From assembly GCA_030425485.1 (NCBI GenBank), contig JAUIAM010000027.1, positions 1-50,753 of the forward strand: 50,753 nt of DNA, given 5' to 3'. Below, piece by piece: positions 42,567 through 50,753 of the stretch. The stretch's first letter is position 1. Each line of letters begins with the position of its first letter. Origin of the DNA: Verrucomicrobiia bacterium (GTDB lineage Bacteria > Verrucomicrobiota > Verrucomicrobiia > Opitutales > Cerasicoccaceae). Position numbers and translations under genes: made by a program. The notes beneath the pieces were generated by a model that was not told where the DNA came from, did no database searches, and saw only the letters and a program-made list of their open reading frames with translations.

Positions 42567-43427
42567 ATGGTTTTAATCATGTGCATGCTTACCTTACCCC
42601 GTCGCTTCCAGCACCTGCTGGTGTTTTTTATCGCTATGCTTTGGGCTTTGCCCGGGCAAGCCGCCGAACAGGTAGAAAAAGGGATTCATTATCGCGAGAG
42701 TGATGCCTTGCTGGCGCAGGATGACTACCGTTACCAGCAGTGCCAGCTCGACCTCTACATCCCGGAGGGAGAGACGGACTTTGCCACCTTGATCTGGTTT
42801 CACGGCGGAGGGCTTACGAGTGGAAAGCGACACTTCCCCAATCTCAAAGGAAAGGGCATTGCGCTTGTCGCGGTGGGTTACCGCCTTTCGCCCCAGGTAG
42901 ATGTGCCGGCATTTATCGAAGACGCTGCTGCGGCCACCGCGTGGGTGCTGGAAAATATCAGCGACTTTGGGGGTGACTCAAGCAAGGTTTTTATCTCCGG
43001 TCACTCGGCCGGCGGTTACCTGGCCGCTATGGTAGGGATGGACCCCAGATGGTTGGAACCCTACGGCTATGCGCCCATCGATCTGGCTGGGCTCATCCCC
43101 GTGAGCGGGCAGATGAGCACGCACTTTCGGGTAAAAAGACTGCGAGGAGACAAGGGAGAGGCCCAGCGTGTTGTCGTTGACGAATACGCGCCCATGACTT
43201 ATGCTTCCAAGCACCTTCCGCCGATTTGTCTCATCGTGGGGGACCGTGAAATCGAGTGGCCCAGCCGCACGGTGGAGAATGAACTTCTGGCCTCTAGTCT
43301 GCGCAATATCGGGCACGAGCAAGTGGAATTTTACGAGATGGGCGGGCTTAACCACGGCACCATTGTTCAGGGGGCATATATCATTATTCCGTCATTTATC
43401 GAGCGGACGCTCAAAGCCCGCGAGTAA
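42567..43427 (+). CDS. Exported alpha/beta hydrolase (esterase, HSL/BD-FAE-like)
   Basis: About 286 residues from ATG 42567; GTG 42543 and ATG 42585 are alternatives. The hydrophobic N-terminus (HLLVFFIAMLWALPGQAA) is a signal peptide. The catalytic domain has the oxyanion-hole motif WFHGGGLTSG, nucleophile Ser in SGHSAGGYLAA, an acidic residue in VGDREIEW and His in GLNHGTI. This set is typical of carbohydrate esterases and lipases of the hormone-sensitive-lipase or BD-FAE kind, which remove acetyl or feruloyl groups from polysaccharides (substrate inferred). Lies in the carbohydrate region after the isomerase gene. Confidence 0.85.
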   Translation: MVLIMCMLTLPRRFQHLLVFFIAMLWALPGQAAEQVEKGIHYRESDALLAQDDYRYQQCQLDLYIPEGETDFATLIWFHGGGLTSGKRHFPNLKGKGIALVAVGYRLSPQVDVPAFIEDAAAATAWVLENISDFGGDSSKVFISGHSAGGYLAAMVGMDPRWLEPYGYAPIDLAGLIPVSGQMSTHFRVKRLRGDKGEAQRVVVDEYAPMTYASKHLPPICLIVGDREIEWPSRTVENELLASSLRNIGHEQVEFYEMGGLNHGTIVQGAYIIIPSFIERTLKARE

Positions 43428-43507
43428 GCCCGTGTCGCCGGAGTAAATTTAGCTGCGATGGACTCGGTCGTGTATGCATCGCGTGCGTGTGACTTAGCGG
43501 TTGCCGC

Positions 43508-44179
43508 TTATGCGATGTTCGTGAGGCGAACGCGCTGGGTTTGTGCGATGGCGTTCAGGTTGAGGGTGACGGGGGCCAGGTCCGGGTAGCTGTCGAGCTC
43601 AATGGTGGTTAGGGCCTGCTGCCCGCGCGTGTGGCGACTCGTGATGATGCGCGCGATGTTGGCTTCAGCCTTGGCCAGCACGGCGGTGACAGCCGCTAGA
43701 TACCCGATGCGGTCCTGATGCCAGAGGATGAAGGTGGGGGAGTCTCCCAGGATGTGCGTTTCGAAGCGATCAATCGTTGTGATCTTGACGGCTCCGCCAC
43801 CGATCGAGGCGCCAAGCATGAGGTGCTTCTCGCCGTCGCGCGAGTGGATCTCGATGCTAACTCCGTTGGGGTGGTAGTCTTCACCGAGGTCGATGGTTTC
43901 AAAGGTAAAATCGAGCTGGCGGCTTTGGGCCAGGGCGTGGCTCTGTGCCAGGCGGTCGTCGTCGGGGGCGAGGCCCAGCAGGCCACTGACCAGCGCGAGC
44001 TTGGTGCCGTGCCCGTCGCCTGTCGCCGCGAAGGAACCATGCAGGCCGATTTTTGCCAGTGCGGGTTCGCCTTCGACCAAGGAGCGCGCAATGAGCCCCA
44101 GTCTAACTGCGCCCGCGGTGTGACTGCTGGAGGGGCCGATCATGACCGGGCCGATGATGTTAAAAGCTGAATCTGACAT
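43508..44179 (-). CDS. sdaAB: L-serine dehydratase, iron-sulfur-dependent, beta subunit
   Basis: A 223-residue protein from ATG 44179 (GTG 44185 gives two more residues). It begins AFNIIGPVMIGPSSSHTAGA, the beta-subunit signature, and includes GLHGSFAATGDGHGTKLALV. The C-terminal ACT domain is RIGYLAAVTAVLAKAEANIA and ends LNAIAQTQRVRLTNIA. With the alpha subunit, which carries the [4Fe-4S] cluster, it would convert serine to pyruvate and ammonia. The alpha subunit is not next to it in this window. The upstream side (right) is occupied by an inverted-repeat element 53 bases away. Confidence 0.92.
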   Translation of the reverse strand: MSDSAFNIIGPVMIGPSSSHTAGAVRLGLIARSLVEGEPALAKIGLHGSFAATGDGHGTKLALVSGLLGLAPDDDRLAQSHALAQSRQLDFTFETIDLGEDYHPNGVSIEIHSRDGEKHLMLGASIGGGAVKITTIDRFETHILGDSPTFILWHQDRIGYLAAVTAVLAKAEANIARIITSRHTRGQQALTTIELDSYPDLAPVTLNLNAIAQTQRVRLTNIA

Positions 44180-44231
44180 GGGCACTGTAATCCAACTGAA
44201 GTGACTGGGAGCAGATAAATAGCGAAAGCGC

Positions 44232-44394
44232 TAGGCCGTGTCTTCAAATTCATCAAGGTCGGTAGAAAAGGGTCTTTTCGCGTCTTTTTCCGTTTTCTCA
44301 GTTCATGAATCTGGATTCACACCACTTCGAAAGCCGAAAAAATCCTCAAAATTACCTCTTTTTCCCTCGTTTCTTAATTTGAAAACACAGCCTA
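44232..44394. repeat. Short inverted-repeat element, copy 3 (complete)
   Basis: A 163-bp element: left end TAGGCCGTGTCTTCAAATT (44232-44250), right end AATTTGAAAACACAGCCTA (44376-44394), complementary at 17 of 19 positions. The interior from 44262 matches 1-133 almost perfectly, and a TGAATC-TG-GATTCA palindrome sits at 44306-44319. No protein is encoded. Together with the copy at 4194-4358 it defines a family with conserved ends and at least two interior types. Confidence 0.9.
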
Positions 44395-44735
44395 TCTAGA
44401 ATTGAGTAGCCCGGGGCAGCCGAGTCAACAGCGGTGTGATGAATTCTGTTATTGTTCCCGTGCTGGCTGCCACTGCGAGGGACGGGGTTGTGAGTTGGTG
44501 TCATTTTTTGGGGGCAGGCGTGTAGGCGCGAAGGATTGGCTGTTCTCAAAGCATACCGATATGCGGTTTATAAATAATTTAGAAAACATTTATAAAATAG
44601 TTGACGGGCTGTCGTCAATTTAGGATGATGTCATGCGATGGCAACGCTAGCGGAGTCGGCAAGTCACTCACACTTTAGCGCTTTCCCTGCTTTCCCTGCG
44701 TTCGTTGCGTGGAATCCAGCAACACGGGAGGCGAT
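44395..44735. other. AT-rich region before the pseudopilin gene
   Basis: About 340 bases with no supported gene; the frames here are short and lack signatures. GC is lower than average from about 44560 to 44630. It contains TTGACG...CGTCAA (44601-44618), a perfect 6-bp inverted repeat that could be an operator or a chance palindrome. The pseudopilin ribosome-binding site GGGAGG (44726-44731) closes it. Confidence 0.5.
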
Positions 44736-45428
44736 ATGAAAAGCATGAAGAGGAATGGGTTTAGTTTGATGGAACTGCTGGTCTCGATCGCCGTTATCGT
44801 CGTGTTGGGGGCGCTCGTGCTGGCTGCATTTTCCAAGATACGCGAGGTGTCGCAGCGGACGAATTGCGCTGCGAATCTACGGAGCTTTGGTGTTGCGGCA
44901 TCGATCTATAAGGCCGACAACGGAGGTAGGATTCTGGTCTATGAAATTCGAAACCCTGACGAGAAGGCTGATAGCGGAAATTGCTGGCCGCAGCTAATGG
45001 CCCCCTACATGGATGACGAGGGCTTTAGCCATACGGATAGTACATTCGGGCGATTGAGAGCCTTTGATTGCCCGACGGAAGTCGCCGTGCGCTGGGGGGA
45101 TGTGAACCCTTCGTGGCTGACGAGTTATGCCATGTTCGGCTCGCCCAGCGTGGCCGTGTATGGGGATTACGTCGTAGACCCTTCCAAGAAAATCTACATG
45201 GGAGATTCGCCCTGGGACGGAAAGCGCAGTTCCTGGAACGGGAATGCGCGGCTCGATGCCTCGTTCAGTGACTTGGACATTAACTCCGCGCGGGGAATTG
45301 CTTTTCGCCACGGAGGGCGGGCAAATTTTCTCTTTCACGACGGGCATGTAGCCAACTTTTCGCCCGAGGAACTGGGCGACTTGAATGATCCGGAGACGTA
45401 TAATGCCCGGTTCAACTGGGCTTATTAA
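44736..45428 (+). CDS. Type II secretion-like pseudopilin with FRHGG...HDGH tail
   Basis: A 230-residue protein from ATG 44736, preceded by a good ribosome-binding site (GGGAGG). A prepilin cleavage/methylation site follows (NGFSLMELLVSIAVIVVLGA; cleavage between Gly and Phe, Glu at +5). The C-terminal part has FRHGGRANFLFHDGHVANFS, the H-X9-DG-type motif of large pseudopilin families expanded in Verrucomicrobia and Planctomycetes. Such proteins often accompany polysaccharide-use genes and may be exported to the surface. It stands 47 bases before the GH20 gene, so they are probably co-transcribed. Confidence 0.88.
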   Translation: MKSMKRNGFSLMELLVSIAVIVVLGALVLAAFSKIREVSQRTNCAANLRSFGVAASIYKADNGGRILVYEIRNPDEKADSGNCWPQLMAPYMDDEGFSHTDSTFGRLRAFDCPTEVAVRWGDVNPSWLTSYAMFGSPSVAVYGDYVVDPSKKIYMGDSPWDGKRSSWNGNARLDASFSDLDINSARGIAFRHGGRANFLFHDGHVANFSPEELGDLNDPETYNARFNWAY

Positions 45429-45475
45429 GCCTGTCGCCCCAGCCGCGAAACAACTTTTACCGATTACCCTTTTAT

Positions 45476-48115
45476 ATGAATAGGATGAATACATTTACCC
45501 CGAACTACTCCGCTAAAACATGGGCTTTGCCCGGTATGGGCAGTGTCCGGTGGGGACTGGCGTTGCTGCTTTTGTGCGTCGCCCCGTTGTGCGCAGAGCC
45601 GGTGGATTTCGTTGAACTCGCGGCAGAAAATGGCTGGGATGATGCTGTTGGGCATACTTGGGGCCCGGCGGGTCCCGGCTGGGACTTCAGTGGTGAAGAG
45701 GGGAGCTACGTGCCGATGAGCGGTGTGAAGTTCAGCAAGGAGTATACCTTTGAGACCTGGGTGAAGTTTTCCCCGGAGGGCACAGAGGGTATCAACACCC
45801 TGCTTTCCTCGGATAAAAACCGCCGCTACCAGTTAGTGATTGTTTCCGGCGAGGTCATTTCGCTTCGCTATCGAAACAGCGACAAGGGCACCAGCTACTA
45901 CGAGTGCCCGTACTCTTTCGAGCCGGGTCGCTGGTATCAGATCGTGCTGAGCATCGGGCCCTCAAGTGGTGTTGCGTTTTATGTAAACGGTGAGCTTCAG
46001 GCGCGCCAGTTTCCGACCGTCCCGGGGATGAGCAGCTTTCCCGTCGCTTCCATTGGCGCGTACTGCGTGGACCGTGACGCGCGCATGTACGACCAGTTTT
46101 TCAAGGGCGCTATGTCAGGCGTAAAGCTCTACCCGCGCATCCTCTCCGAAGATGAGGTGCGGACGGCTTATCGCGAAGCCGCTTATGTGCCTGAGATCGT
46201 GCCCATGCCGCAAACCTTCGAGTACACCGCAGGTGAGGGATTAGCCATCGCGGGGTCCTTGGCGGTAAAACTGGAAGACTCCATGATGGAGGCCGATGAC
46301 CCGGCGCTGGCTGCGCTCAACGAGCAGTGGAAAGCGCTCACGGGGAGCGCGCTCAGCTTCAGCGGTATGGCTTCAGATGGCGCTCGGCTTGTTATCAAGC
46401 AGGGTGACGTCGAGGCGGCACCGGAAGGCGATGTGGCCAAAGAAGCCTACGTGCTGACGATCGATTCTGAGGGTATTGAGATCATGGCTCCGACCAAGCG
46501 CGGGGCAGCCTATGCGCTTTACTCGCTTATCTCGTTACTTAAGCCGGGGGCGAAGTCCCTGCCCGCGTTGAGCATCCACGACTGGCCGGAGTTCCCCTTC
46601 CGCGGGTTCCTTTACCTCGGGCACAGTGAGCCGCCTGAGATGCTCAAAGCGTCCTTCCAGAAGGACATGAAGGAGCTCATTCCGACGCTGGCCCAGTACC
46701 GCGTAAACCATATCACCGTGCGCATCGCGGACTGGATATGGCTGGATGACCCGGAGGTGGAAGAAGCCGCCAGAAACCTCTTCGCCTACGCCGCGAAGCA
46801 CCACGTCGAGATGGTGCCGATGAACCGGAGCTACAGTCATTCGAAGCATTTTCTGGCCCGCGACCTGCGCACAGGCCATACAGACATGATCGAGGACGAG
46901 GAGCTCACGCTCAAGGGAGACGAGCCCGTTGCCCTCTCGGTCAAGAACGTCATCATCACCCAGCACACGCCGATCATTGTCAAAAGCCGCCAGGGCGACA
47001 TCTACGAAGAAGGGGTGGACTACAGCGTGGTCGATGGGGAGATAAAGACCGAGTGGAAGCACCCTCCCGGAACACGCTCCAGTTGGTCGCGCCCACACCT
47101 TCCCGAGGACAATGAGCCGTGGCGTATCCGGCGCATTCCCGGTGGAAGCATTAGCGACGGGGAGACTGTTTTGGTAACTTATGACGTGGCCCGTGTCATG
47201 CGCGGAATGGGGCACGGCAGTTACAGCCCCTTTAGCGAGTTCACGCGTGACATCCAGCGCAACAGTATCGAGAAAATGTCAGACATTACAAAAGGTGGTA
47301 CGCTGAACGCCCGCTACCTGAACTTTGGCATGGATGAGATTTGGGTCCTCCGCACTGAGGGTCGAAGCAGCTCCCATAACAACCTCACCGACGAAGAGAC
47401 ACTGGTCTACGAGATCAATAAGCTCGACGAAGACAGCTATAATGAGAACGCCTCTAACCGGATAATGATCTGGAGCGATATGTTTGACCCGCGCCAGACC
47501 CCGACCTGGAAGAAGAGCCTGGACTACATGCAGGTGCTCGGGCCGGAGTTGAGCCGCGACGTCATCATGATGCCCTGGTACTATCCGGTGTCCTCTGACA
47601 GCCTGACCCGCGCTGCCGAGAGTATCGAGTTTCTCACCAGCAAGGGCTTCCCCGTGGTCGGCACGTCCGGGCATGATCCCCTGAATAATCTCTACTGGGG
47701 CGAAATCCTCTTTAACGCAAAATACCAGACCGGCGCCGAGGTCCATGGCCTGCTTTATACCACTTGGGCCTACGGGCCCGGAGATCGCATGGCGGGCTTG
47801 CCAGCCTTTGCTCAGGCGACATGGTCCCCGGGGCAGGTCATGGTTTCGCCCATCTTCGAGCTGATCGAGTGTTTGCGCAGGGCGGGTATTGCTACTGGGC
47901 TGGAAGCCACTGATCCCGCCCCTGTGCTGGAAGCAATCGCCAGACAGCCAGGCATGCAGACGATTATGAACAAGCTTCGCATGGCCCTGCTCATGGTCGA
48001 CGATGAGAAGTCAACGGCTGGCGAAGAGAAGCTCAACGTTCTCAATGCCGTTGGCCTAGATGTCGATGAATACTATGAGCTGGGGCTTGAGGTCCTGGAC
48101 AGCTCAGGCGGTTGA
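45476..48115 (+). CDS. LamG plus glycoside hydrolase family 20 (beta-N-acetylhexosaminidase-like)
   Basis: An 879-residue secreted enzyme. An N-terminal signal is followed by a LamG/concanavalin-like domain (about 45-235; YTFETWVKFSPEG, VAFYVNGELQARQF). A GH20b-type domain follows (about 240-360; EIVPMPQTFEYTAGEGLAIA), then a GH20-like TIM barrel starting FPFRGFLYLGH. The catalytic pair Asp620-Glu621 lies in NFGMDEIW, with Met where HxGGDE usually has Gly. An insert at about residues 480-575 (GVDYSVVDGEIKTEWKHPPG, RRIPGGSISDGETVLVTYD) looks like a beta-sandwich. It would hydrolyse N-acetylhexosaminides or related glycans outside the cytoplasm. The substrate is uncertain because of the insert and the active-site change. 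Confidence 0.87.
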   Translation: MNRMNTFTPNYSAKTWALPGMGSVRWGLALLLLCVAPLCAEPVDFVELAAENGWDDAVGHTWGPAGPGWDFSGEEGSYVPMSGVKFSKEYTFETWVKFSPEGTEGINTLLSSDKNRRYQLVIVSGEVISLRYRNSDKGTSYYECPYSFEPGRWYQIVLSIGPSSGVAFYVNGELQARQFPTVPGMSSFPVASIGAYCVDRDARMYDQFFKGAMSGVKLYPRILSEDEVRTAYREAAYVPEIVPMPQTFEYTAGEGLAIAGSLAVKLEDSMMEADDPALAALNEQWKALTGSALSFSGMASDGARLVIKQGDVEAAPEGDVAKEAYVLTIDSEGIEIMAPTKRGAAYALYSLISLLKPGAKSLPALSIHDWPEFPFRGFLYLGHSEPPEMLKASFQKDMKELIPTLAQYRVNHITVRIADWIWLDDPEVEEAARNLFAYAAKHHVEMVPMNRSYSHSKHFLARDLRTGHTDMIEDEELTLKGDEPVALSVKNVIITQHTPIIVKSRQGDIYEEGVDYSVVDGEIKTEWKHPPGTRSSWSRPHLPEDNEPWRIRRIPGGSISDGETVLVTYDVARVMRGMGHGSYSPFSEFTRDIQRNSIEKMSDITKGGTLNARYLNFGMDEIWVLRTEGRSSSHNNLTDEETLVYEINKLDEDSYNENASNRIMIWSDMFDPRQTPTWKKSLDYMQVLGPELSRDVIMMPWYYPVSSDSLTRAAESIEFLTSKGFPVVGTSGHDPLNNLYWGEILFNAKYQTGAEVHGLLYTTWAYGPGDRMAGLPAFAQATWSPGQVMVSPIFELIECLRRAGIATGLEATDPAPVLEAIARQPGMQTIMNKLRMALLMVDDEKSTAGEEKLNVLNAVGLDVDEYYELGLEVLDSSGG

Positions 48116-48206
48116 TCGCCTTTCATTCCTCATCCTATGCGGGATTTGCGCAGGGGGTGAGTTTGTGGAACAATGCATAAATATTGATTAAATATTTAAA
48201 AAATTC

Positions 48207-48236
48207 TTGATCATGCTTCAGTTTGATTGCACAATA
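48207..48236 (+). promoter_or_regulatory. Possible promoter of the LamG PEP-CTERM gene
   Basis: TTGATC at 48207-48212 and ACAATA at 48231-48236 with an 18-base spacer in a strongly AT-rich segment, 45 bases before the ATG. Visual call only. A ribosome-binding site (CAGGAGAAAG) sits before the start codon. Confidence 0.3.
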
Positions 48237-48281
48237 TCTACGTAACTCAACAGCACTACCCAACAGGAGAAAGAAAGACTT

Positions 48282-49169
48282 ATGAAGAACACCACCAAAC
48301 TCTTGGCCTTCCTGGTAGCATCCACGGCTCTGTTTTCTACGACGGCGTCAGCGGCTACCATCGCATACTGGCGCATGGGCGACGACAGCAACAATGCTCT
48401 CCTCGATTCATCCGGTAACAACAACAACTGGACCGCTGGTAACTATGGTAACTATACGCTTCCGGGGTCGGGGCGCGGCAGCGATTTCTCTAATCCGATT
48501 CCGCTAAATGGCCTGCCCAATACCAAGGCCATCGACTTGAACGGTAACAACAGTGGTGATCGCCTGACGGGAGGCGATTTCATGGATGACTCCATCGACT
48601 TTACGGTCGAGGGCTACTTCAATCTCGAAACCTACAAGACCCGCACCCAGTACATTATTTCTCACTGGGGTAACGGTGGCAGTGTTGCTACGACGGCCTG
48701 GGCGCTGGGTGTCGGCCCGAGCGATGGCATCCCGAGTCTGGGTATCGGGGCAAATGAGGTATTCGCACTGCTGCGTGATCCTGTCAGCGGCGACAGCGTC
48801 GGTTTTGGCCTCGGGCTCACGGTTGTTGCAGACACCGATTACTACTTCGCTTTCTCCTTTAACAACAGTACCGACGTGGGTGATGCGGTGCTGCGCTACA
48901 TCGACCTGACCAACGACGGAAGCCTCATCACGGTTGTCAATGACTCAGGCGTCATCGCCTTGCCCGACTCCGACTCGGGGATGGAAATCGGTGCTTACGC
49001 TGGTAAGTCCAATAACTTTGGCGGCCTAATCGATGAAGTGCGCTTGAGCACGGGCATTCTTGCAAGCCCGGACTTGCTGGTTGCCATACCCGAGGCCTCG
49101 ACTTCGTCTTTCCTGGGCATGGCTGCGGTCCTCATCGGGTGTATGGTGCTGCGCCGCAGAAAACGCTAG
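48282..49169 (+). CDS. LamG-domain protein with PEP-CTERM-type sorting signal
   Basis: A 295-residue exported protein: signal peptide MKNTTKLLAFLVASTALFSTTASA, then a concanavalin/LamG beta-sandwich (TIAYWRMGDD, NNFGGLIDEVRLSTGIL), and a C-terminal sorting signal reading IPEASTSSFLGMAAVLIGCM then RRRKR. The motif is PEAS rather than PEP, a variant I have seen in verrucomicrobial exosortase substrates. Probably a surface glycan-binding protein; its position after the GH20 gene supports polysaccharide binding. An intrinsic terminator follows. Confidence 0.85.
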   Translation: MKNTTKLLAFLVASTALFSTTASAATIAYWRMGDDSNNALLDSSGNNNNWTAGNYGNYTLPGSGRGSDFSNPIPLNGLPNTKAIDLNGNNSGDRLTGGDFMDDSIDFTVEGYFNLETYKTRTQYIISHWGNGGSVATTAWALGVGPSDGIPSLGIGANEVFALLRDPVSGDSVGFGLGLTVVADTDYYFAFSFNNSTDVGDAVLRYIDLTNDGSLITVVNDSGVIALPDSDSGMEIGAYAGKSNNFGGLIDEVRLSTGILASPDLLVAIPEASTSSFLGMAAVLIGCMVLRRRKR

Positions 49170-49195
49170 TCAGCACGCATAAAATTTACTTAGCG

Positions 49196-49232
49196 GAGGG
49201 CACTTGCTTGGCGAGTGCCCTCTTTGTTTTTT
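49196..49232 (+). terminator. Intrinsic terminator after the LamG PEP-CTERM gene
   Basis: GAGGGCACT (49196-49204) pairs perfectly with AGTGCCCTC (49214-49222), loop TGCTTGGCG, followed by TTTGTTTTTT. It is 26 bases past the stop codon. Confidence 0.92.
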
Positions 49233-49342
49233 ATAGTCGGCTCATATGCTCAGGTATGCGCGGACACAGTCGGGCCCTCGGTGCGCGCTATGCAGTCTGA
49301 CAGCAGACAGCTGAATAGCTTCGTGGCGCGTTGACCGAGTCC

Positions 49343-50581
49343 TTAGCGATCGCTGAGCTTCAGTCGAAACTCCGGGGCAAGTAGTGCCTGCATCTGCCCT
49401 GCGACCTGATAGAACGTACCGCGTCCGACAGCGGGGTTGGGCAGTTCATTCAGTTCGGGGAAATAGACGTCATGGAGTTCCTTGCCTTCGGTTTCATCGA
49501 TACCAAAGAGCTGCGTCACGAATGCGTCCGTCGTTAATGCATCCTCTGGCCATTGAGCGAAGCAGGTGTTTGGTGGTGGCTCAAATACGGGCAGCGGGGA
49601 CGTCCTTGGTTGGAGTCCGAGGGCTTTGACCAGATACGCTTCGATCGCTGGAATGCGGGTGTCGTCCCAGGAATGCTCCCCGGGATAGAGCTGGTAGTCA
49701 ATGCCCGAGCTGAGCCCCGCCATCTTGTAGCAATGATCCACCTTGCGGGCGTTTTCGTGAAAGATGTCGATGGGGAAAAGCTCGTCACGATTACCCTGAA
49801 GTAGAAAAAGCTGTGTCGGTGCGATGCAGCCGTAGAGTTGCCACATCTCAATCGTGCCCACGATGCCGGGCAGGATATTGCAGCGGCAGTGCCGTTTTTC
49901 TTTGCGGGAAATAAATTCGAAGCTGCTGGGGTAGCCCGTAGATACGACGACCGAGAGGTCATCGCTGCGCAGTGCGCCAATGATGAGCGAAAGCAGGCCG
50001 CCGCCGGAGTTACCCACGATGCCGACTCTGTCCGTGTCAAACCGCTTGTCGGCCAGCGCCCAGTCCATCCAGGCCAGTGCCTCCATTGCGATCAGACCTT
50101 GGAGCGAGCACCCGGCGGCAAAGGGCGCAATCACCGTGGGGTGTCCCATTGTCCTGCGCTCGCCCTGGCCGATGTTGTCGCTAATCAATGCCGCTACGCC
50201 GCTGTTGGCCAGTCGCCAGGCCAGCGCTTGATAGGCGGGTGCCTGCTTGCCGCCAGTGCCGTGGCCGCAGTAGATGATGACGAGGGGAATTTTTTGCGCG
50301 CTTTGCTTGGCGGGCAGGTACAGGTGGCTGGTGGCCTGGCAGCCGGCCCAGGTCTCAGCCGTAAGCCCTTGCACGCGGACGGTCTCGTACTTTCTTTCCC
50401 AGGCAAGCTGCGGCGACACGCTGGGGGTGAGTTCGTCCGTGATGCCGAGGCAGGAGTTAAATTGTTGCAGGATCTCCTTTTTATCATCTGCTACCCAGGG
50501 GCGCAGGGGGGGCATTTCGAGAACAGCTTTGCGGTACTGGTTGCTCAATGCCTCCAGAATTTCGAATGGGTCATTCATCAT
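49343..50581 (-). CDS. Alpha/beta hydrolase (acetyl-esterase/dienelactone-hydrolase-like)
   Basis: A 412-residue protein without signal peptide. Catalytic motifs: IIYCGHGTGGKQAPAYQ (oxyanion region), nucleophile Ser in VGIVGNSGGGLLS, acid in LQGNRDELFP and His in YPGEHSWDD. It resembles the large uncharacterised hydrolases (Abhydrolase_7/acetylxylan esterase-like) often encoded with glycan-use genes. A Pro-rich C-terminal extension of about 90 residues (after PVFEPPPNTCFAQWPEDALT) has no assigned role. It converges on the LamG gene. Confidence 0.8.
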   Translation of the reverse strand: MMNDPFEILEALSNQYRKAVLEMPPLRPWVADDKKEILQQFNSCLGITDELTPSVSPQLAWERKYETVRVQGLTAETWAGCQATSHLYLPAKQSAQKIPLVIIYCGHGTGGKQAPAYQALAWRLANSGVAALISDNIGQGERRTMGHPTVIAPFAAGCSLQGLIAMEALAWMDWALADKRFDTDRVGIVGNSGGGLLSLIIGALRSDDLSVVVSTGYPSSFEFISRKEKRHCRCNILPGIVGTIEMWQLYGCIAPTQLFLLQGNRDELFPIDIFHENARKVDHCYKMAGLSSGIDYQLYPGEHSWDDTRIPAIEAYLVKALGLQPRTSPLPVFEPPPNTCFAQWPEDALTTDAFVTQLFGIDETEGKELHDVYFPELNELPNPAVGRGTFYQVAGQMQALLAPEFRLKLSDR

Positions 50582-50753
50582 GGCAAGATGCCTCGTATCG
50601 GATACTATGTTTTGTTCGTGGTCGAGCCCCTATCGCAAAAGTTCGGCTGACCTGCCCGCCTCACGGGCTGACTTTGCCCCACGTCTCTTTGATTGTGTGG
50701 CATGCTTTTTTTGGTCTTCTGTATTCGTCGAGGACGCCTTTGTTGTTAAAGGC
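50582..50753. other. Right edge, nothing recognised
   Basis: No gene, terminator or repeat I can support. It is the upstream region of the minus-strand hydrolase and may hold its promoter. Confidence 0.4.

Noticed and set aside
44601-44618. TTGACG...CGTCAA as a -35 element or LacI-type operator
   Set aside because: Only 6-bp arms and no matching -10 box at proper spacing; kept as a note, not called as a site.

Overview
The window is about 50.7 kb of GC-rich bacterial chromosome (roughly 60% by eye) and is densely coding. I infer a marine-type Verrucomicrobiota, probably class Opitutia (Puniceicoccales-like). The clues are two exosortase-sorted PEP-CTERM proteins, a pseudopilin with an FRHGG...HDGH tail, a Rho factor with a long Asn/Lys-rich extension, a LamG-plus-GH20 glycosidase, and few clear Shine-Dalgarno sites. 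No 16S or ribosomal protein gene is present, so this placement is inference. I saw no rRNA, tRNA or CRISPR array.

Layout. 0.3-4.2 kb: DinB-like and NRDE proteins, then an 872-residue fusion of alpha/beta hydrolase, DedA membrane domain and ATP-grasp domain. 4.2-7.6 kb (minus): response regulator, an apparently N-terminally truncated TPR membrane protein, and enolase. 8-11.1 kb: PEP-CTERM protein, ACT-domain protein, aldo/keto reductase, endonuclease/exonuclease/phosphatase. 11.1-20.8 kb (minus): a complete oligopeptide ABC transporter in which both permeases are one polypeptide, then an M23 peptidase and a ComM-type ATPase. 21-22.2 kb: an AT-richer AAA ATPase that looks foreign. 22.3-23.8 kb (minus): fasciclin and HD-domain proteins. 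24-31 kb: a 1452-residue periplasmic coiled-coil LysM protein, then coaE and rho. 31.3-33.4 kb: divergent hmuS and hmuT. 33.5-36.2 kb: a TPR/AAA+ ATPase overlapping a TPR membrane protein. 36.2-40.5 kb (minus): a five-gene envelope-stress operon (ribbon-helix-helix-like protein, TerB-like protein, PspA, YqiJ-like protein, YqiK-type flotillin). 40.7-50.6 kb: carbohydrate-oriented genes (AraC regulator, TIM-barrel isomerase, esterases, GH20, LamG PEP-CTERM protein) plus a serine dehydratase beta subunit.

Non-coding content. A short terminal-inverted-repeat element family (about 163-165 bp, ends TAGGCTGTGTTTTCAAA) occurs three times: at the left edge, at 4194-4358 and at 44232-44394. Two other dispersed palindromic repeat types are also present. 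Several textbook intrinsic terminators separate the transcription units.

Most interesting. The PspA/flotillin operon pairs a putative ribbon-helix-helix first gene with a perfect 10-bp palindrome just upstream, which suggests a self-regulated membrane-protection module. The hydrolase-DedA-ATP-grasp fusion and the OppB-OppC fusion are unusual architectures. The inverted-repeat elements look recently mobile.
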